DNA from: Negativicutes bacterium
GTDB lineage: Bacteria; Bacillota; Negativicutes; Anaeromusales; Anaeromusaceae
Reading direction: 5' to 3'
DNA length: 64,000 nt
NCBI GenBank assembly: GCA_009929485.1
Contig: SAAJ01000003.1
Span: forward strand, 62,001 to 126,000
Made by a program: the position numbers and the translations under genes
Part shown: positions 33,408-43,104 of the stretch, piece after piece
How the letters are laid out: the number at the start of each line of letters is the position of its first letter
How positions within the stretch are numbered: the stretch's first letter is position 1
Notes under the pieces: generated by a model
What the model was told of the DNA's origin: nothing
Database searches by the model: none
What the model saw: the letters and a program-made list of their open reading frames with translations, nothing else

Positions 33408-35237
33408 TTACTCAACAGTAACACTTTTGGCTAAATTCCTTGGTTTATCTACGTCGCAGCCGCGAGTAACGGCGGCGTAGTAGGCCAGGAGCTGCAGCGG
33501 AATGACCGCCAGCAACGGCGCCAGGTATTTGTCGGTCGCAGGAATCTGAATGACGTGATCCACGTATTTTTTCAGCTGCTCGTCGCCTTTGAGGCCGATG
33601 CCGATAACGACGGCGTCCCTCGCCTTGACTTCTTTAATATTGCTCAGGGTTTTCTCATACACGTCGGTCTGTGTCGCCAAAGCGATAACCGGCACGCCTT
33701 CAATAATCAAGGCCAAGGTGCCGTGTTTGAGTTCGCCCGCGGCATAGGCTTCCGCATGAATGTAGGAGATTTCTTTGAGCTTTAGAGCGCCTTCCAAGGC
33801 CACGGCATAGTCCAGCGAACGGCCGATGAAGAATACGTCTTCGCTGAAGCCGTATTGCTGGGCAAAGGTTTTAATGGGCTCTACGTCTTCCAGAATTTCA
33901 TGCGCCTGTGCAGGCAGCTCCCGTAGGCCGCGGATAAGCTCCTGAATCCGCTCGGCAGGCAGAACTTCTTTGAGGCCTGCCATATAGATGCTCAGCATGC
34001 ACAGCGTAACCAGCTGCGTTGTATAGGCTTTGGTAGAAGCCACGGAAATCTCCGGGCCCGCCAGGGTGTACACTACTTGATCCGCTTCCCGAGCGATGGA
34101 GGAACCCAACACATTGGTAATTGCCAGCGTGCGAGAGCCAAGACGCTTTGCTTCTTTCAGCGCCGCCAGAGTATCGCTGGTTTCACCGGACTGACTGATA
34201 ACAATGGTCAGCGTCTTCTCGTCGATCAAGGGCGAACGGTAGCGGAACTCGGAGGCGATGTCTACTTCCACCGGGATGCGCACCAAGCGCTCAATGAAGT
34301 TCTTGCCCACCATGCCTGCATGATACGCCGTACCGCAGGCCACGATGGCAATTTTGCTGATATTGTCCATATCATGACGCGACCATTTCAATTCTTCGAA
34401 CACGATATGGCTGTCGTCTTTAGCCAGCCGTCCGCTCATGGTTTCCCGCACCGCTTTAGGCTGTTCGTAGATTTCCTTGATCATGAAATGCTCGTAGCCG
34501 CCTTTTTCCGCAGCTTCCGCATCCCATTTGACTTCGAATACTTTTTTGGTAACAGGCACTCCTTGGCGATTCATCACCCAGACAGCGTCTTTGGTCACAA
34601 TGGCCATTTCACCGTCGCTGAGAATGTACGTACGGCGGGTACGCTTGATAATCGCAGGGATATCGGAAGCGATGAAGTTTTCTCCTTCACCCAGGCCGAT
34701 AACCAGCGGATTGTCCTGTTTGGTGCAAATCAGCTTGTCCGGATCTTCTTCCGACAAGAACACCAACGCATAGGAACCTTCAATTTCAGCCAGAACTTTT
34801 TTTACGGCTTCTTCAAAGTTTCCTTGGTAATGCTCTTCCAGTAAATGGGCTACTACTTCTGTATCCGTTTCGGAAGTAAAGACATGGCCTTTAGCAATCA
34901 AGTCTTCTTTCAGTTCCAGATAGTTTTCAATAATCCCGTTATGGACTACCGTAAACTTACCAGTGCAGTCGGTATGGGGATGGGAGTTGACGTCCGACGG
35001 ACGCCCATGGGTAGCCCAGCGAGTATGTCCAATGCCAACATGTCCTTGAGGCGCCCGGTTTTCCAGACGTTTACAAAGAGCGTTCAGACGACCGACGCTT
35101 TTTTCCACATTCACCTTAGCGCCGTCAAAGACCGCAATGCCCGCCGAGTCGTAGCCGCGATACTCCAGTTTGCTCAAGCCTTCCAATAAAAACGGGGTCG
35201 CCTGGTCTGGACCGATATAACCAACAATACCACACAT
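33408..35237 (-). CDS. glmS: Glutamine--fructose-6-phosphate aminotransferase GlmS
   Basis: Makes glucosamine-6-phosphate, the first step to UDP-GlcNAc. 609 residues: N-terminal glutaminase with the nucleophile Cys2 (MCGIVGYIG), GHTRWATHG and HNGIIENY, then two SIS domains (VACGTAYHAGMVG, SQSGETSDTLAA, AKSVTVE at the end). Start ATG behind AGGAGG; the longer frame to 35402 runs through the ribozyme and is rejected. Controlled by a glmS ribozyme in the leader. Confidence 0.98.
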   Translation of the reverse strand: MCGIVGYIGPDQATPFLLEGLSKLEYRGYDSAGIAVFDGAKVNVEKSVGRLNALCKRLENRAPQGHVGIGHTRWATHGRPSDVNSHPHTDCTGKFTVVHNGIIENYLELKEDLIAKGHVFTSETDTEVVAHLLEEHYQGNFEEAVKKVLAEIEGSYALVFLSEEDPDKLICTKQDNPLVIGLGEGENFIASDIPAIIKRTRRTYILSDGEMAIVTKDAVWVMNRQGVPVTKKVFEVKWDAEAAEKGGYEHFMIKEIYEQPKAVRETMSGRLAKDDSHIVFEELKWSRHDMDNISKIAIVACGTAYHAGMVGKNFIERLVRIPVEVDIASEFRYRSPLIDEKTLTIVISQSGETSDTLAALKEAKRLGSRTLAITNVLGSSIAREADQVVYTLAGPEISVASTKAYTTQLVTLCMLSIYMAGLKEVLPAERIQELIRGLRELPAQAHEILEDVEPIKTFAQQYGFSEDVFFIGRSLDYAVALEGALKLKEISYIHAEAYAAGELKHGTLALIIEGVPVIALATQTDVYEKTLSNIKEVKARDAVVIGIGLKGDEQLKKYVDHVIQIPATDKYLAPLLAVIPLQLLAYYAAVTRGCDVDKPRNLAKSVTVE

Positions 35238-35274
35238 AATAGTATCCTCCTGCTTACACTTCTTAGGGAGGTTC

Positions 35275-35417
35275 CTGCCAAGACGCATTGTCCCCGCGGT
35301 CACCCACGGGTTTTGTCGTCTTTTTGCGGCTGCAGGTCCGCCGAGAGGCATCCGCTGATCGTCTCGATGCTCCTCTTCCTCGTCCTCTTGACTGCAACAC
35401 AATCAAGAGCCAGCGCT
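35275..35417 (-). ncRNA. glmS ribozyme (GlcN6P-activated self-cleaving)
   Basis: Minus strand shows the characteristic order: cleavage-site context A/GCGCTGGC (cut between 35417 and 35416), then GACGAGGA, ATCGAGACGATC, GGCGGATGCCTCTC-like core (here AGCGGATGCCTCTCGGC), CTGCAGCCG and the 3' segment ending ACAATGCGTCTTGGC. It lies 38 nt before the gene. Glucosamine-6-phosphate would trigger cleavage and mRNA decay. Confidence 0.92.
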
Positions 35418-35482
35418 TCATGGTCGGCTTTGCTTGCCTTGCTGTTTCCACCTCCTTGGGGCAAAACCAGCCTGACAGTAAA

Positions 35483-35510
35483 CAAAGGAGCACCTCCCGT
35501 GCTCCTTTGC
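35483..35510 (-). terminator. Hairpin at the 5' end of the glmS leader
   Basis: A 12-bp-class stem (GCAAAGGAGCAC with GTGCTCCTTTG) and 5-nt loop, followed by TTTACTG on the minus strand. It lies downstream of the glmS promoter, 10-40 nt into the transcript, so it could end glmM read-through, cap the 5' end, or attenuate. Confidence 0.5.
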
Positions 35511-35526
35511 AACGTCATATATAGCT

Positions 35527-35555
35527 ATTGTACTCGACGTCCGTCGTTTGGTCAA
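35527..35555 (-). promoter_or_regulatory. Promoter of glmS
   Basis: Minus strand: TTGACC, 17-bp spacer, TACAAT, between glmM and the ribozyme. The rest of the glmM-glmS gap is filled by the hairpin and the ribozyme. Confidence 0.7.
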
Positions 35556-35581
35556 CTTACTTCTCTCTTACGGTTTCGCGC

Positions 35582-36928
35582 TTACGCTTGTTCCCGATCT
35601 ATAACGGCCGCTACTTCCTGCGCCAGAGAATCAAGCTGCTCTTGCACCGGTCCTTCGGCCATCACGCGAATCAGCTTTTCCGTCCCCGAGGCGCGCACCA
35701 GAATGCGTCCTTCTTCGCCCAAAACGGCTTCCGCCTTTTCAATGGCTTCACAGATGGCTTCGTTGTCTTGCCAGCCTTCTTTGGTGCCTACGCGTACATT
35801 GACCAGCACCTGCGGGAAACGCGTCATTACGCCGGCCAGTTCGGACATGGCTTTGCCGCTTTCTTTCAAATTGGCCAACAGCTGCAGCGCCGTCAAAATA
35901 CCGTCGCCAGTAGTGCTGAACTGTCGGAAAATGATATGACCGGACTGCTCGCCGCCCAGAGAGAAGCCGGAGGCGCGCATGGCTTCCAACACATACCGGT
36001 CTCCTACCGGCGTCACTACCACGGTGCCGCCTTCTTTGCGGATCGCCTGATGCAGCCCGAGATTACTCATGACCGTCGCCACCAGGGTATGCTCTTTGAG
36101 CTTTCCTTGACGTAAAAGAGCCAAAGCGCAAATAACCATAATCTGGTCGCCGTCAACAATGTTTCCTTTTTCATCTACGACTAGGCAACGGTCCGCATCG
36201 CCGTCGTTGGCAATGCCCACATGCGCTTTTTGCCGCAGCACTTCCCTCTGCAGCGCATCCAGGTGCGTAGAGCCGCAGCCTTCATTGATATTAATGCCGT
36301 CAGGCTGATTGTAAAGCACCGTAACCTCAGCGCCTAAACGCTCTAAAATGCGCGGCGCCGCTTCAAAGGCGGCTCCATTGGCACAGTCCAAGACCACGCG
36401 CAGCCCCTGTAAATCGCCTTTAATTGTCCCGGCCAAATAGTCTAGATATCGATCCAAAAGCTCATGGCCAGGTTCAATGGTTCCCACCTGAGCGCCGGTC
36501 GGACGCTTGCCGCCTTTTTCGTCGCAAGACAGCACAAGTTCTTCGAGCTGATCTTCTACTTCATCTGGAAGCTTATAGCCTGTGCCGGCAAAAAACTTGA
36601 TGCCGTTATCCGGGTACGGATTATGCGACGCAGAAATTACAGCGCCTGCCTGAGCTTTACAAGAATGCGTCAAATAAGCTACAGCCGGCGTCGGCACTAC
36701 GCCCAACAGCACCGCCTTGCCGCCTGCGGCGCAAATACCGGCGGCCAAGGCCGCTTCCAGCATCGGACCGGACAAACGAGTATCGCGGCCAATCAAAATG
36801 GTAGGCTGGCATTTACTATGCCGCCCAAAATAGGTGGTCGCCGCCCAGCCTAACCGAAATGCCAATTCCGGCGTCAATTCTTTATTAGCAATCCCCCGCA
36901 CTCCGTCGGTTCCAAACAATCTTGCCAT
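35582..36928 (-). CDS. glmM: Phosphoglucosamine mutase GlmM
   Basis: Interconverts glucosamine-6-P and glucosamine-1-P. 448 residues: FGTDGVRGIAN, the phosphoserine loop ISASHNPYPDNGIKFF (Ser about 100), the metal loop NDGDADRCLVVDE, the sugar-binding GGEQSGHII, and the phosphate-binding VRASGTEKLIRVM. Normal length. Third to last in a unit with cdaA and ybbR, the classic c-di-AMP cluster in which GlmM inhibits CdaA. Confidence 0.97.
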   Translation of the reverse strand: MARLFGTDGVRGIANKELTPELAFRLGWAATTYFGRHSKCQPTILIGRDTRLSGPMLEAALAAGICAAGGKAVLLGVVPTPAVAYLTHSCKAQAGAVISASHNPYPDNGIKFFAGTGYKLPDEVEDQLEELVLSCDEKGGKRPTGAQVGTIEPGHELLDRYLDYLAGTIKGDLQGLRVVLDCANGAAFEAAPRILERLGAEVTVLYNQPDGININEGCGSTHLDALQREVLRQKAHVGIANDGDADRCLVVDEKGNIVDGDQIMVICALALLRQGKLKEHTLVATVMSNLGLHQAIRKEGGTVVVTPVGDRYVLEAMRASGFSLGGEQSGHIIFRQFSTTGDGILTALQLLANLKESGKAMSELAGVMTRFPQVLVNVRVGTKEGWQDNEAICEAIEKAEAVLGEEGRILVRASGTEKLIRVMAEGPVQEQLDSLAQEVAAVIDREQA

Positions 36929-36970
36929 CGTTTTTAAAATCCCCCTCTAGAAAATCTTTAACCATGCCGC

Positions 36971-38569
36971 TTAACGCGGCGGTCCGTACAGCTCCATCAG
37001 CGACAACGCCGCCATATACCCGTCAAGAGCTGCGCTCATAATACCTCCGGCATAACCGGCGCCCTCGCCCAAAGGATATAAGCCCTGCAGCGTAAGAGAC
37101 TGAAAATCCCGCCCCCGCAAAATACGAAGCGGTGCGGAGGTGCGCGTCTCTACGCCGGTCAACACGGCTCCCGGATGATCAAAACCCTTAATCTTTCGGC
37201 CAAAATCCGGCAGCGCCTGCCGCAGGGTATCACCGACAAAAGCAGGCAGGCAAGCGCCTAAATGGGTTCGTTTGATGCCTGGCCGATAGCTTGGGGAGGT
37301 TAAAAACTCCGTCTTGCCGTCATGGCCCTGCAAAAAATCCCCCACCGCCTGCACCGGTGCGGCATAACCGCCGCCGCCAGCAGCAAAAGCCGCTTGTTCC
37401 CACTGCCGCTGGAAAGATACGCCTCCTAAGGGCGTGCCGTCATGATCCTCCGGCAGCACATTCACAACCAACGCGCTGTTAGCAAGCCCCGAAGCGCGGC
37501 TGTAAAGACTCATGCCGTTAGTTACAACGCCGCCCTCTTCGGAGGCGCTGGCGATTACCAGCCCTCCGGGGCACATGCAAAAAGAGTACGCCGTCCGCCC
37601 GTTGCTGGGATGATGGTAGACCAGCGCGTAATCCGCCGCCCCTAGGCGCGGATGCCCTGCGGCAGCGCCATATTGCGCCTGATCCAGCACTTCCTGCGGA
37701 TGCTCAATACGCAGGCCGATAGCGAAGGGTTTTGCTTCCATCGCCGCTCCTCTTGCCTGGAGCATAGCATAGGTATCCCGTGCGCTATGGCCGATGCCCA
37801 ACAGCACAGCCGCGCAGGCTTCGCGTTCTTGCCCGTTGATTTCAACAGCAGCAACGCGGCCATCTGTCACTTGCAAATCAGTTACCTGATGCTCGAAGCG
37901 TACTTCGCCGCCCAAACGCTTAATCTCTTCACGCAGGTTTTTAACAACCAAGCGCAATAGGTCCGTACCCACATGCGGCTTATGCAAATAGGCGATTTCC
38001 GGCGGCGCCCCAGCGTCTACCATGATTTCCAGCAATTCCTGCATCCGCGGATGGTTTACCCGCGTCGTCAGCTTGCCGTCCGAAAAGGTACCGGCGCCGC
38101 CTTCGCCAAATTGCACATTACTTGCCGGATCCAGCCGTCCGCTTTGCCAAAAGTCAGCTACGTCCCGGCTGCGCCGTTCCACATCCCGTCCTCGCTCCAG
38201 CACCAGCGGCCGGTAGCCATGACGAGCCAAAGCCAAGGCGGCAAACAGCCCCGCCGGTCCTAGGCCTACTACTACAGGCCGCCCCTTTAAGGGCGTTGTC
38301 CCCAGCAGAATCGGCGGCCGTTCTTTGGGTTGTCCCAAAACAATATCCCGGTCATTGCGAAGTTTTTTGCACACCGCCTTTTCCAGCGGCGTTTCGACCT
38401 GCAGGGTATGGACAAAAGAAATATGCGGCTTGCGCCGCGCGTCCACCGCACGGCGGACAATTCGCACCTTTTGGATATCTCCCTCTTTTAGCCCCAGCCG
38501 TTTAGCGGCAGCCGTCGTTAAAGGAGTTTCATCCTCCAGAGCGGTACGAAAATTATGAATGACTATCAA
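36971..38569 (-). CDS. FAD-dependent dehydrogenase of the COG2509 type
   Basis: 532 residues. An N-terminal ~85-residue module precedes the FAD motif VVVGLGPAGLFAALALARHGY (about 97-118); later VQFGEGGAGTFSDGKLTTR and GEGAGYAGGIMSAALDGY. The family is uncharacterised; in several Firmicutes it sits beside glmM. TTG start with GGAG 8 nt upstream. Lies between ybbR and glmM on the same strand with gaps of 29 and 42 nt, so likely in the operon. Confidence 0.82.
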   Translation of the reverse strand: MIVIHNFRTALEDETPLTTAAAKRLGLKEGDIQKVRIVRRAVDARRKPHISFVHTLQVETPLEKAVCKKLRNDRDIVLGQPKERPPILLGTTPLKGRPVVVGLGPAGLFAALALARHGYRPLVLERGRDVERRSRDVADFWQSGRLDPASNVQFGEGGAGTFSDGKLTTRVNHPRMQELLEIMVDAGAPPEIAYLHKPHVGTDLLRLVVKNLREEIKRLGGEVRFEHQVTDLQVTDGRVAAVEINGQEREACAAVLLGIGHSARDTYAMLQARGAAMEAKPFAIGLRIEHPQEVLDQAQYGAAAGHPRLGAADYALVYHHPSNGRTAYSFCMCPGGLVIASASEEGGVVTNGMSLYSRASGLANSALVVNVLPEDHDGTPLGGVSFQRQWEQAAFAAGGGGYAAPVQAVGDFLQGHDGKTEFLTSPSYRPGIKRTHLGACLPAFVGDTLRQALPDFGRKIKGFDHPGAVLTGVETRTSAPLRILRGRDFQSLTLQGLYPLGEGAGYAGGIMSAALDGYMAALSLMELYGPPR

Positions 38570-38598
38570 ACTTCTTACTCCTATCTTTAAAAAACGTC

Positions 38599-39525
38599 TC
38601 AGCGTTCTACACTAATTTGTACATGCACTTTCGTTGGTTGAAAAACCACGCCAGGCTGCGCCTGCAAGATTAATTCCCGATCCATATTGCCGTTTACCTG
38701 CGACAAGTCAATGATTTCCGTAGAAATATAAGGCATTCCGTCCAGCACAGCCTTATCCCCTTGCGCTTCTACCTTGTTAGGCACAATTACCATGCGGGTA
38801 ATCTTGGTGCCCAACGGTAATTGTCCCTGGAAAGCCGCTTCCACATCCAGTTGTTTTTTTATCTGCGGCTTGGACCAAGCAACAAGCACATGAGACACAT
38901 CGGGTGTAATGGTAACACCTTCCGCCAGCCGGCCTTCACTATTTAAAGCCAAGACCGGAGCTTCCACTTCAAAGGAAGCATCCTTGCCGCTGGCGTCGAC
39001 GGTTACCACTACCTGGCTGACCGCCGCTACAGCGCTGCGCAGCCCTTCTAGACGCACTTGCTTCACCGATAAATCCGTCTTCACGCTAGCCGTCTGCGGC
39101 TCTGGACTGCCGTTTAAGCGCAATTCCACAGGCACTACTTTGGAGATAATCATTTCCAAAGTAATGGGTACAGGGTTCGGTTGAATCTCTAGTAATTCTA
39201 CGCCGCTAGGCACATTCACCTGAAAGCGGGGCGCCTGTTTCCCTTCGCTCAGCCCCTTTAGGTCCAGCACCGCCTTCATATCCGCCGGATTCAGATACGC
39301 CACGGCGCTGCGCGGCCCCTTGACGCGGATTCGCACAGTTTCCGGCAATTGATGCACGACTAAGTCGCTGGCCAGATTGTGCACCTCAACGGGTACGCTA
39401 TAGCTGACCTCTGCCGGCGGATTTTGTTCATTCATTACATAAAGCCACAAAAAAATGGCAGAAAAAAGTGCTAACAGCTTCATTGCCAAATTTCTGCGCA
39501 ATAAGTTCACCAATCCCTGCATCAC
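38599..39525 (-). CDS. cdaR: YbbR-domain protein (CdaR), regulator of CdaA
   Basis: 308 residues: one N-terminal membrane helix (LLALFSAIFLWLYVM) and three to four YbbR repeats outside the membrane, each with patterns like VPVEVHNLASDLVVHQLPETVRIRVKGPRSAV and VTVDASGKDASFEV. It binds and modulates the diadenylate cyclase. GTG start chosen, 9 nt after a GGAGG that lies inside the end of cdaA; an ATG follows one codon later. Confidence 0.9.
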   Translation of the reverse strand: MMQGLVNLLRRNLAMKLLALFSAIFLWLYVMNEQNPPAEVSYSVPVEVHNLASDLVVHQLPETVRIRVKGPRSAVAYLNPADMKAVLDLKGLSEGKQAPRFQVNVPSGVELLEIQPNPVPITLEMIISKVVPVELRLNGSPEPQTASVKTDLSVKQVRLEGLRSAVAAVSQVVVTVDASGKDASFEVEAPVLALNSEGRLAEGVTITPDVSHVLVAWSKPQIKKQLDVEAAFQGQLPLGTKITRMVIVPNKVEAQGDKAVLDGMPYISTEIIDLSQVNGNMDRELILQAQPGVVFQPTKVHVQISVER

Positions 39526-39528
39526 AGC

Positions 39529-40341
39529 TTATTGCCTCCAATTAAAGAAGTCCCCAAGGCTTGTATGACGCTGCACCACCAAGGGGCGCAGCATTTCCTT
39601 CAGGCTTTCCGTATCCAGATAGCGAGTGAGCTTACCAGAACGAGCTACGGAAATAGTGCCTGTTTCCTCACTGACTACCACTACTACGGCGTCTGTCTGT
39701 TCTGTTATCCCGATCGCCGCTCTGTGACGCGTCCCCAGCTCTTTACTCAAGCTGCGGTCTTCCGTCAAAGGCAGCAGACAGCCCACCGCCAACACACGGT
39801 TGCCGCGTAGTACCGCAGCGCCGTCATGCATAGGCGTATTAGGAATAAAAATATTAATCAAGAATTCATTAGATACAATACCATCAACCTTGATCCCAGT
39901 TTCGGTATAATCCCCCAAGCCAGTTTCTCGCTCCAGCACCAATAGCGCGCCAATCTTGTTTTTCGCCAGCACCGCCACGGCCTTAGCCATTTCCTGCAAG
40001 AAATCTTCAGTTTCTTCCTCATTTAAAAAAGCGTTCTTACGAAACAGCTTGCCGCGCCCTAATTGCTCCAACGCCCGGCGCAGTTCCGGTTGAAATACCA
40101 CAGGTAAAGCCACGAGCATGACGGTCACTGTTTTTTGCAGCAGCCAATAGACTACGTTTAACCCCAGCCACTTGCTGCCCGCCGTAGCCAAAAGAAGCAG
40201 CATCAGCCCTTTTACCAATGCCGCCGCGCGAGTGTCGCGAATCATATAATACAACCGATACAATACAAAGGCAACTATAATAATATCAATCACGTCAAGA
40301 CCGCTTAACGTGGCCAGGATCACTTCAATTTGCGACATCAT
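39529..40341 (-). CDS. cdaA: Diadenylate cyclase CdaA
   Basis: Makes c-di-AMP from two ATP. 270 residues: three N-terminal membrane helices (to about residue 80) and a DAC domain with the catalytic DGAAVLRGNRVLAVGC and GTRHRAAIGITE. Heads the order cdaA-cdaR-COG2509-glmM, linking the second messenger to wall precursor supply. No clear promoter was found upstream of 40341. Confidence 0.97.
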   Translation of the reverse strand: MMSQIEVILATLSGLDVIDIIIVAFVLYRLYYMIRDTRAAALVKGLMLLLLATAGSKWLGLNVVYWLLQKTVTVMLVALPVVFQPELRRALEQLGRGKLFRKNAFLNEEETEDFLQEMAKAVAVLAKNKIGALLVLERETGLGDYTETGIKVDGIVSNEFLINIFIPNTPMHDGAAVLRGNRVLAVGCLLPLTEDRSLSKELGTRHRAAIGITEQTDAVVVVVSEETGTISVARSGKLTRYLDTESLKEMLRPLVVQRHTSLGDFFNWRQ

Positions 40342-40485
40342 GGCGAAAACCCCTCACGCTGCTTATACTCAGCCCATAAATTCATACATATTCATTTTTT
40401 ATTCGTTCTTTAGCGGCTCAATCCCTTTTTACAAATTCATTTTTTTCGGTTGCCTTCAGCATTTTCTTGGGATAAGTGCAAAAAT

Positions 40486-40541
40486 GAGACCATAGACGGT
40501 CTCAAAAAAACCAGGTCCACGCTTTTACCGCATGGACCTGG
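40486..40541 (-). terminator. Tandem terminators after ilvE
   Basis: Minus strand: first hairpin 40511-40541 (CCAGGTCCATGCG/CGTGGACCTGG) with TTTTTTT, then at 40486-40503 a second hairpin GAGACC...GGTCTC followed by ATTTTTG. Confidence 0.9.
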
Positions 40542-40551
40542 GAAAAAAGTC

Positions 40552-41625
40552 TTAAATTTTTGTTACTTCATCAACCCAACCGAACTTGTCGGCAATTTTA
40601 CCGGACTGAATACCTGTAACATGATCGAACAGCTTTTGCGCAAAAGGACCAGTCTTATTGTCGTGAATGCTGATCTTATGGCCCTTCCAGCAAAGCTCGC
40701 CCACCGGCGAGATAACCGCTGCCGTACCGGTGCCAAATACTTCTTCCAACTGCCCTTTGGCATGAGCTTCGAACACTTCGTCAATGGAAATGGCTCGTTC
40801 CTCTGCCGGCACGCCCCAGTCTTTACAAAGCTCGAGCACAGTGCGACGGGTCATACCGCCGAGAATGCTGCCATTCAGAGCCGGAGTAATGACTTTGCCG
40901 CCAATTTTAAAGCAGATATTCATCGTACCCACTTCTTCAATGTACTTGCGCTCACAGGCGTCCAGCCAGAGTACCTGCGCAAAGCCTTCTTTCTTCGCTT
41001 CAATCTGCGCTTTCAAGCTGGCTGCGTAGTTAGCCGGCGTTTTGGCTTCGCCAAGACCGCCCTTGATAGCCCGTACATAATGATCTTCTACTTTGATGGC
41101 TACCGGGTTAAAGCCTTCGGCATAGTACGCGCCGACCGGTGAGAGAATAATAAACAGCTTATAGCGGTCCGAACTTTTTACTCCCACATAGGGATCGTCG
41201 GCAATAACAAAAGGACGTACATACAAGGATGTACCTTCGCCTTTAGGCACCCAGCGTTTTTCCAGCTCTACCAGTTTGTGCAGTCCTTCCCGCAGCAGCT
41301 CCGTGTCCATCTGGGGGATACAGAGAATATCCGCCGAACGGTTGAACCGGGCAAGATAATCGCGGGTCCGGAAAATGACAACACGGTCATCATCGGTTTT
41401 GAACGCTTTAATGCCTTCAAAAATACCCTGACCATAATGAAGGATCATAGCCGCCGGAGAAAGGTCGAAATCGCCGTAAGGCTCAATGCGCGGCGAATGC
41501 CACCCTTTACCTGTCTCATAATCCATGACAAACATGTGATCCGTAAAGTAGTGACCAAAGCCAAGCTTATCCTGCGGGGGAAGCTCCTTGGGTGTAGTTA
41601 CCTTTGTTACTTTAATTTCCGCCAT
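40552..41625 (-). CDS. ilvE: Branched-chain amino acid aminotransferase
   Basis: Fold-type IV PLP enzyme, 357 residues, last step of valine, leucine and isoleucine synthesis. Landmarks: HYGQGIFEGIKAF, RFNRSADILCIP, LYVRPFVI, the lysine in GEAKTPANYAASLKAQ, LWLDACERKYIEEVGTMN, ILGGMTRRTVLEL and GTGTAAVISPVG. Although next to the arg genes, it has its own promoter and tandem terminators, so it is a separate unit. Confidence 0.95.
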   Translation of the reverse strand: MAEIKVTKVTTPKELPPQDKLGFGHYFTDHMFVMDYETGKGWHSPRIEPYGDFDLSPAAMILHYGQGIFEGIKAFKTDDDRVVIFRTRDYLARFNRSADILCIPQMDTELLREGLHKLVELEKRWVPKGEGTSLYVRPFVIADDPYVGVKSSDRYKLFIILSPVGAYYAEGFNPVAIKVEDHYVRAIKGGLGEAKTPANYAASLKAQIEAKKEGFAQVLWLDACERKYIEEVGTMNICFKIGGKVITPALNGSILGGMTRRTVLELCKDWGVPAEERAISIDEVFEAHAKGQLEEVFGTGTAAVISPVGELCWKGHKISIHDNKTGPFAQKLFDHVTGIQSGKIADKFGWVDEVTKI

Positions 41626-41684
41626 AGTCTGACTGCCTCCTTCTCATGCATACAACCTGTAATAAGTCCGCTAGCATTAGACCT

Positions 41685-41714
41685 ATTATATATCGTTTTT
41701 TGTATACATGTCAA
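41685..41714 (-). promoter_or_regulatory. Promoter of ilvE
   Basis: Minus strand: TTGACA, 18-bp spacer, TATAAT. The spacer contains TGTATACA (41701-41708). The -35 lies in the end of argH. Confidence 0.7.
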
Positions 41715-43104
41715 GGAAGCTTTGCTGTTTTCGGATAATTTCTTCCGCAGCTTCCATGGCCAGCTTTACCTGTGCTGGAGAAGTGCCGCCGAAGGAGTTG
41801 CGGTTTTCCACGCAAGTCTCCACCTTGATTGCTTCTAGGATATCTTCCTCGAAAAGCGTTGAAAACTGTTGGAACTCGGCGATGGACAAATCCATCAGCC
41901 ATTTTTCCTGTTCGATGCAATACCGCACCGTCTTGCCGACTACTTCGTGAGCCTGGCGGAAAGGCAGCCCTTTTTTCACCAGATAATCCGCCATATCGGT
42001 GGCGTTGGAGAAGTCATGGCGCACAGCCTGTTCCATCTTTTCCTGGCGCACCCGCAAACCGCGAATCATCGCCGCATAGACGGCCAAGCTGAATTTAATG
42101 GTATCAATGGCGTCAAACAAGCCTTCCTTATCTTCCTGCAAGTCCTTGTTATACGCCAGCGGCAAGCCTTTTACCGTCGTCAGCATCGCCATCAAGTGGC
42201 CAATGACCCGGCCGCTTTTGCCGCGCACCAGCTCCGCCATATCCGGGTTCTTCTTCTGAGGCATGATGCTGGAACCTGTGCAATGAGCGTCATCCAGTTC
42301 AATAAAAGCAAACTCCGCTGAAGACCAAAGAATGATTTCTTCACTGATCCGGGATAAGTGCACCATCAGAATGGAGGCGAAAGAAAGGAACTCCAAAATG
42401 TAGTCGCGGTCGCTTACAGCGTCCAAGCTGTTTTGGTACACTTGCGCAAACCCAAGCTGCTCCGCTACATAGTGGCGATCGATGGGGAAGGTTGTGCCTG
42501 CCAGCGCCCCCGCCCCTAAGGGCAGAATGTCCGTCCGGCGCTGCACGCCCTGAAGGCGTTCAAAATCTCGCGCCAGCATGAAAAAGTAGGCCATCATGTG
42601 GTGGGAGAAAAGAATCGGCTGCGCCCGCTGCAAGTGCGTATAGCCAGGCATAATGACCTGCAGATTATTCTGCGCCGCCTCTACAAAAGCCTTTTGCAAG
42701 TCTTCCAGCAAATTCGCAATTTCGCCGATTTCCCGGCGTACATACATGTGCGTATCCACCGCTACCTGGTCATTGCGGCTGCGCGCCGTATGCAGCTTGC
42801 CGCCGACGGCACCGATGCGCTCAGTCAGACGCTTTTCGATATTCATGTGAATATCTTCCAAGGATACTTCAAAAGAAAAATTACCGGCTTCAATATCCGC
42901 CAGGATGTCTTGCAGTCCTTGACGGATAGTAGCAGCCTCGGCGTCCGTCAGGATGCCGCAACGCGCCAGCATAGCCGCATGGGCCATGCTGCCGGCAATG
43001 TCTTCTCGATACATTCTCTTATCAAAAGAGATGGAGGAGTTAAACTCCTCCATCATGGCGTCGGTCGTTTTGGTGAAACGTCCACCCCACATGCTCTTAC
43101 TCAT
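41686..43104 (-). CDS. argH: Argininosuccinate lyase
   Basis: Final step to arginine, releasing fumarate. 472 residues of the fumarase/aspartase superfamily: [11 protein letters not shown] at the N terminus, [32 protein letters not shown], and the catalytic-loop signature [12 protein letters not shown]. Its ATG overlaps the argG stop as ATGA. Last gene of argCJBDFGH. Confidence 0.97.
   Translation of the reverse strand: MSKSMWGGRFTKTTDAMMEEFNSSISFDKRMYREDIAGSMAHAAMLARCGILTDAEAATIRQGLQDILADIEAGNFSFEVSLEDIHMNIEKRLTERIGAVGGKLHTARSRNDQVAVDTHMYVRREIGEIANLLEDLQKAFVEAAQNNLQVIMPGYTHLQRAQPILFSHHMMAYFFMLARDFERLQGVQRRTDILPLGAGALAGTTFPIDRHYVAEQLGFAQVYQNSLDAVSDRDYILEFLSFASILMVHLSRISEEIILWSSAEFAFIELDDAHCTGSSIMPQKKNPDMAELVRGKSGRVIGHLMAMLTTVKGLPLAYNKDLQEDKEGLFDAIDTIKFSLAVYAAMIRGLRVRQEKMEQAVRHDFSNATDMADYLVKKGLPFRQAHEVVGKTVRYCIEQEKWLMDLSIAEFQQFSTLFEEDILEAIKVETCVENRNSFGGTSPAQVKLAMEAAEEIIRKQQSFLDMYTKNDI

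Noticed and set aside
35263-35493. Small Arg-rich frame in the glmS leader with AAGGAGGTGG in front
   Set aside because: It lies across the ribozyme core, whose sequence is fixed by RNA structure; the product is low complexity.
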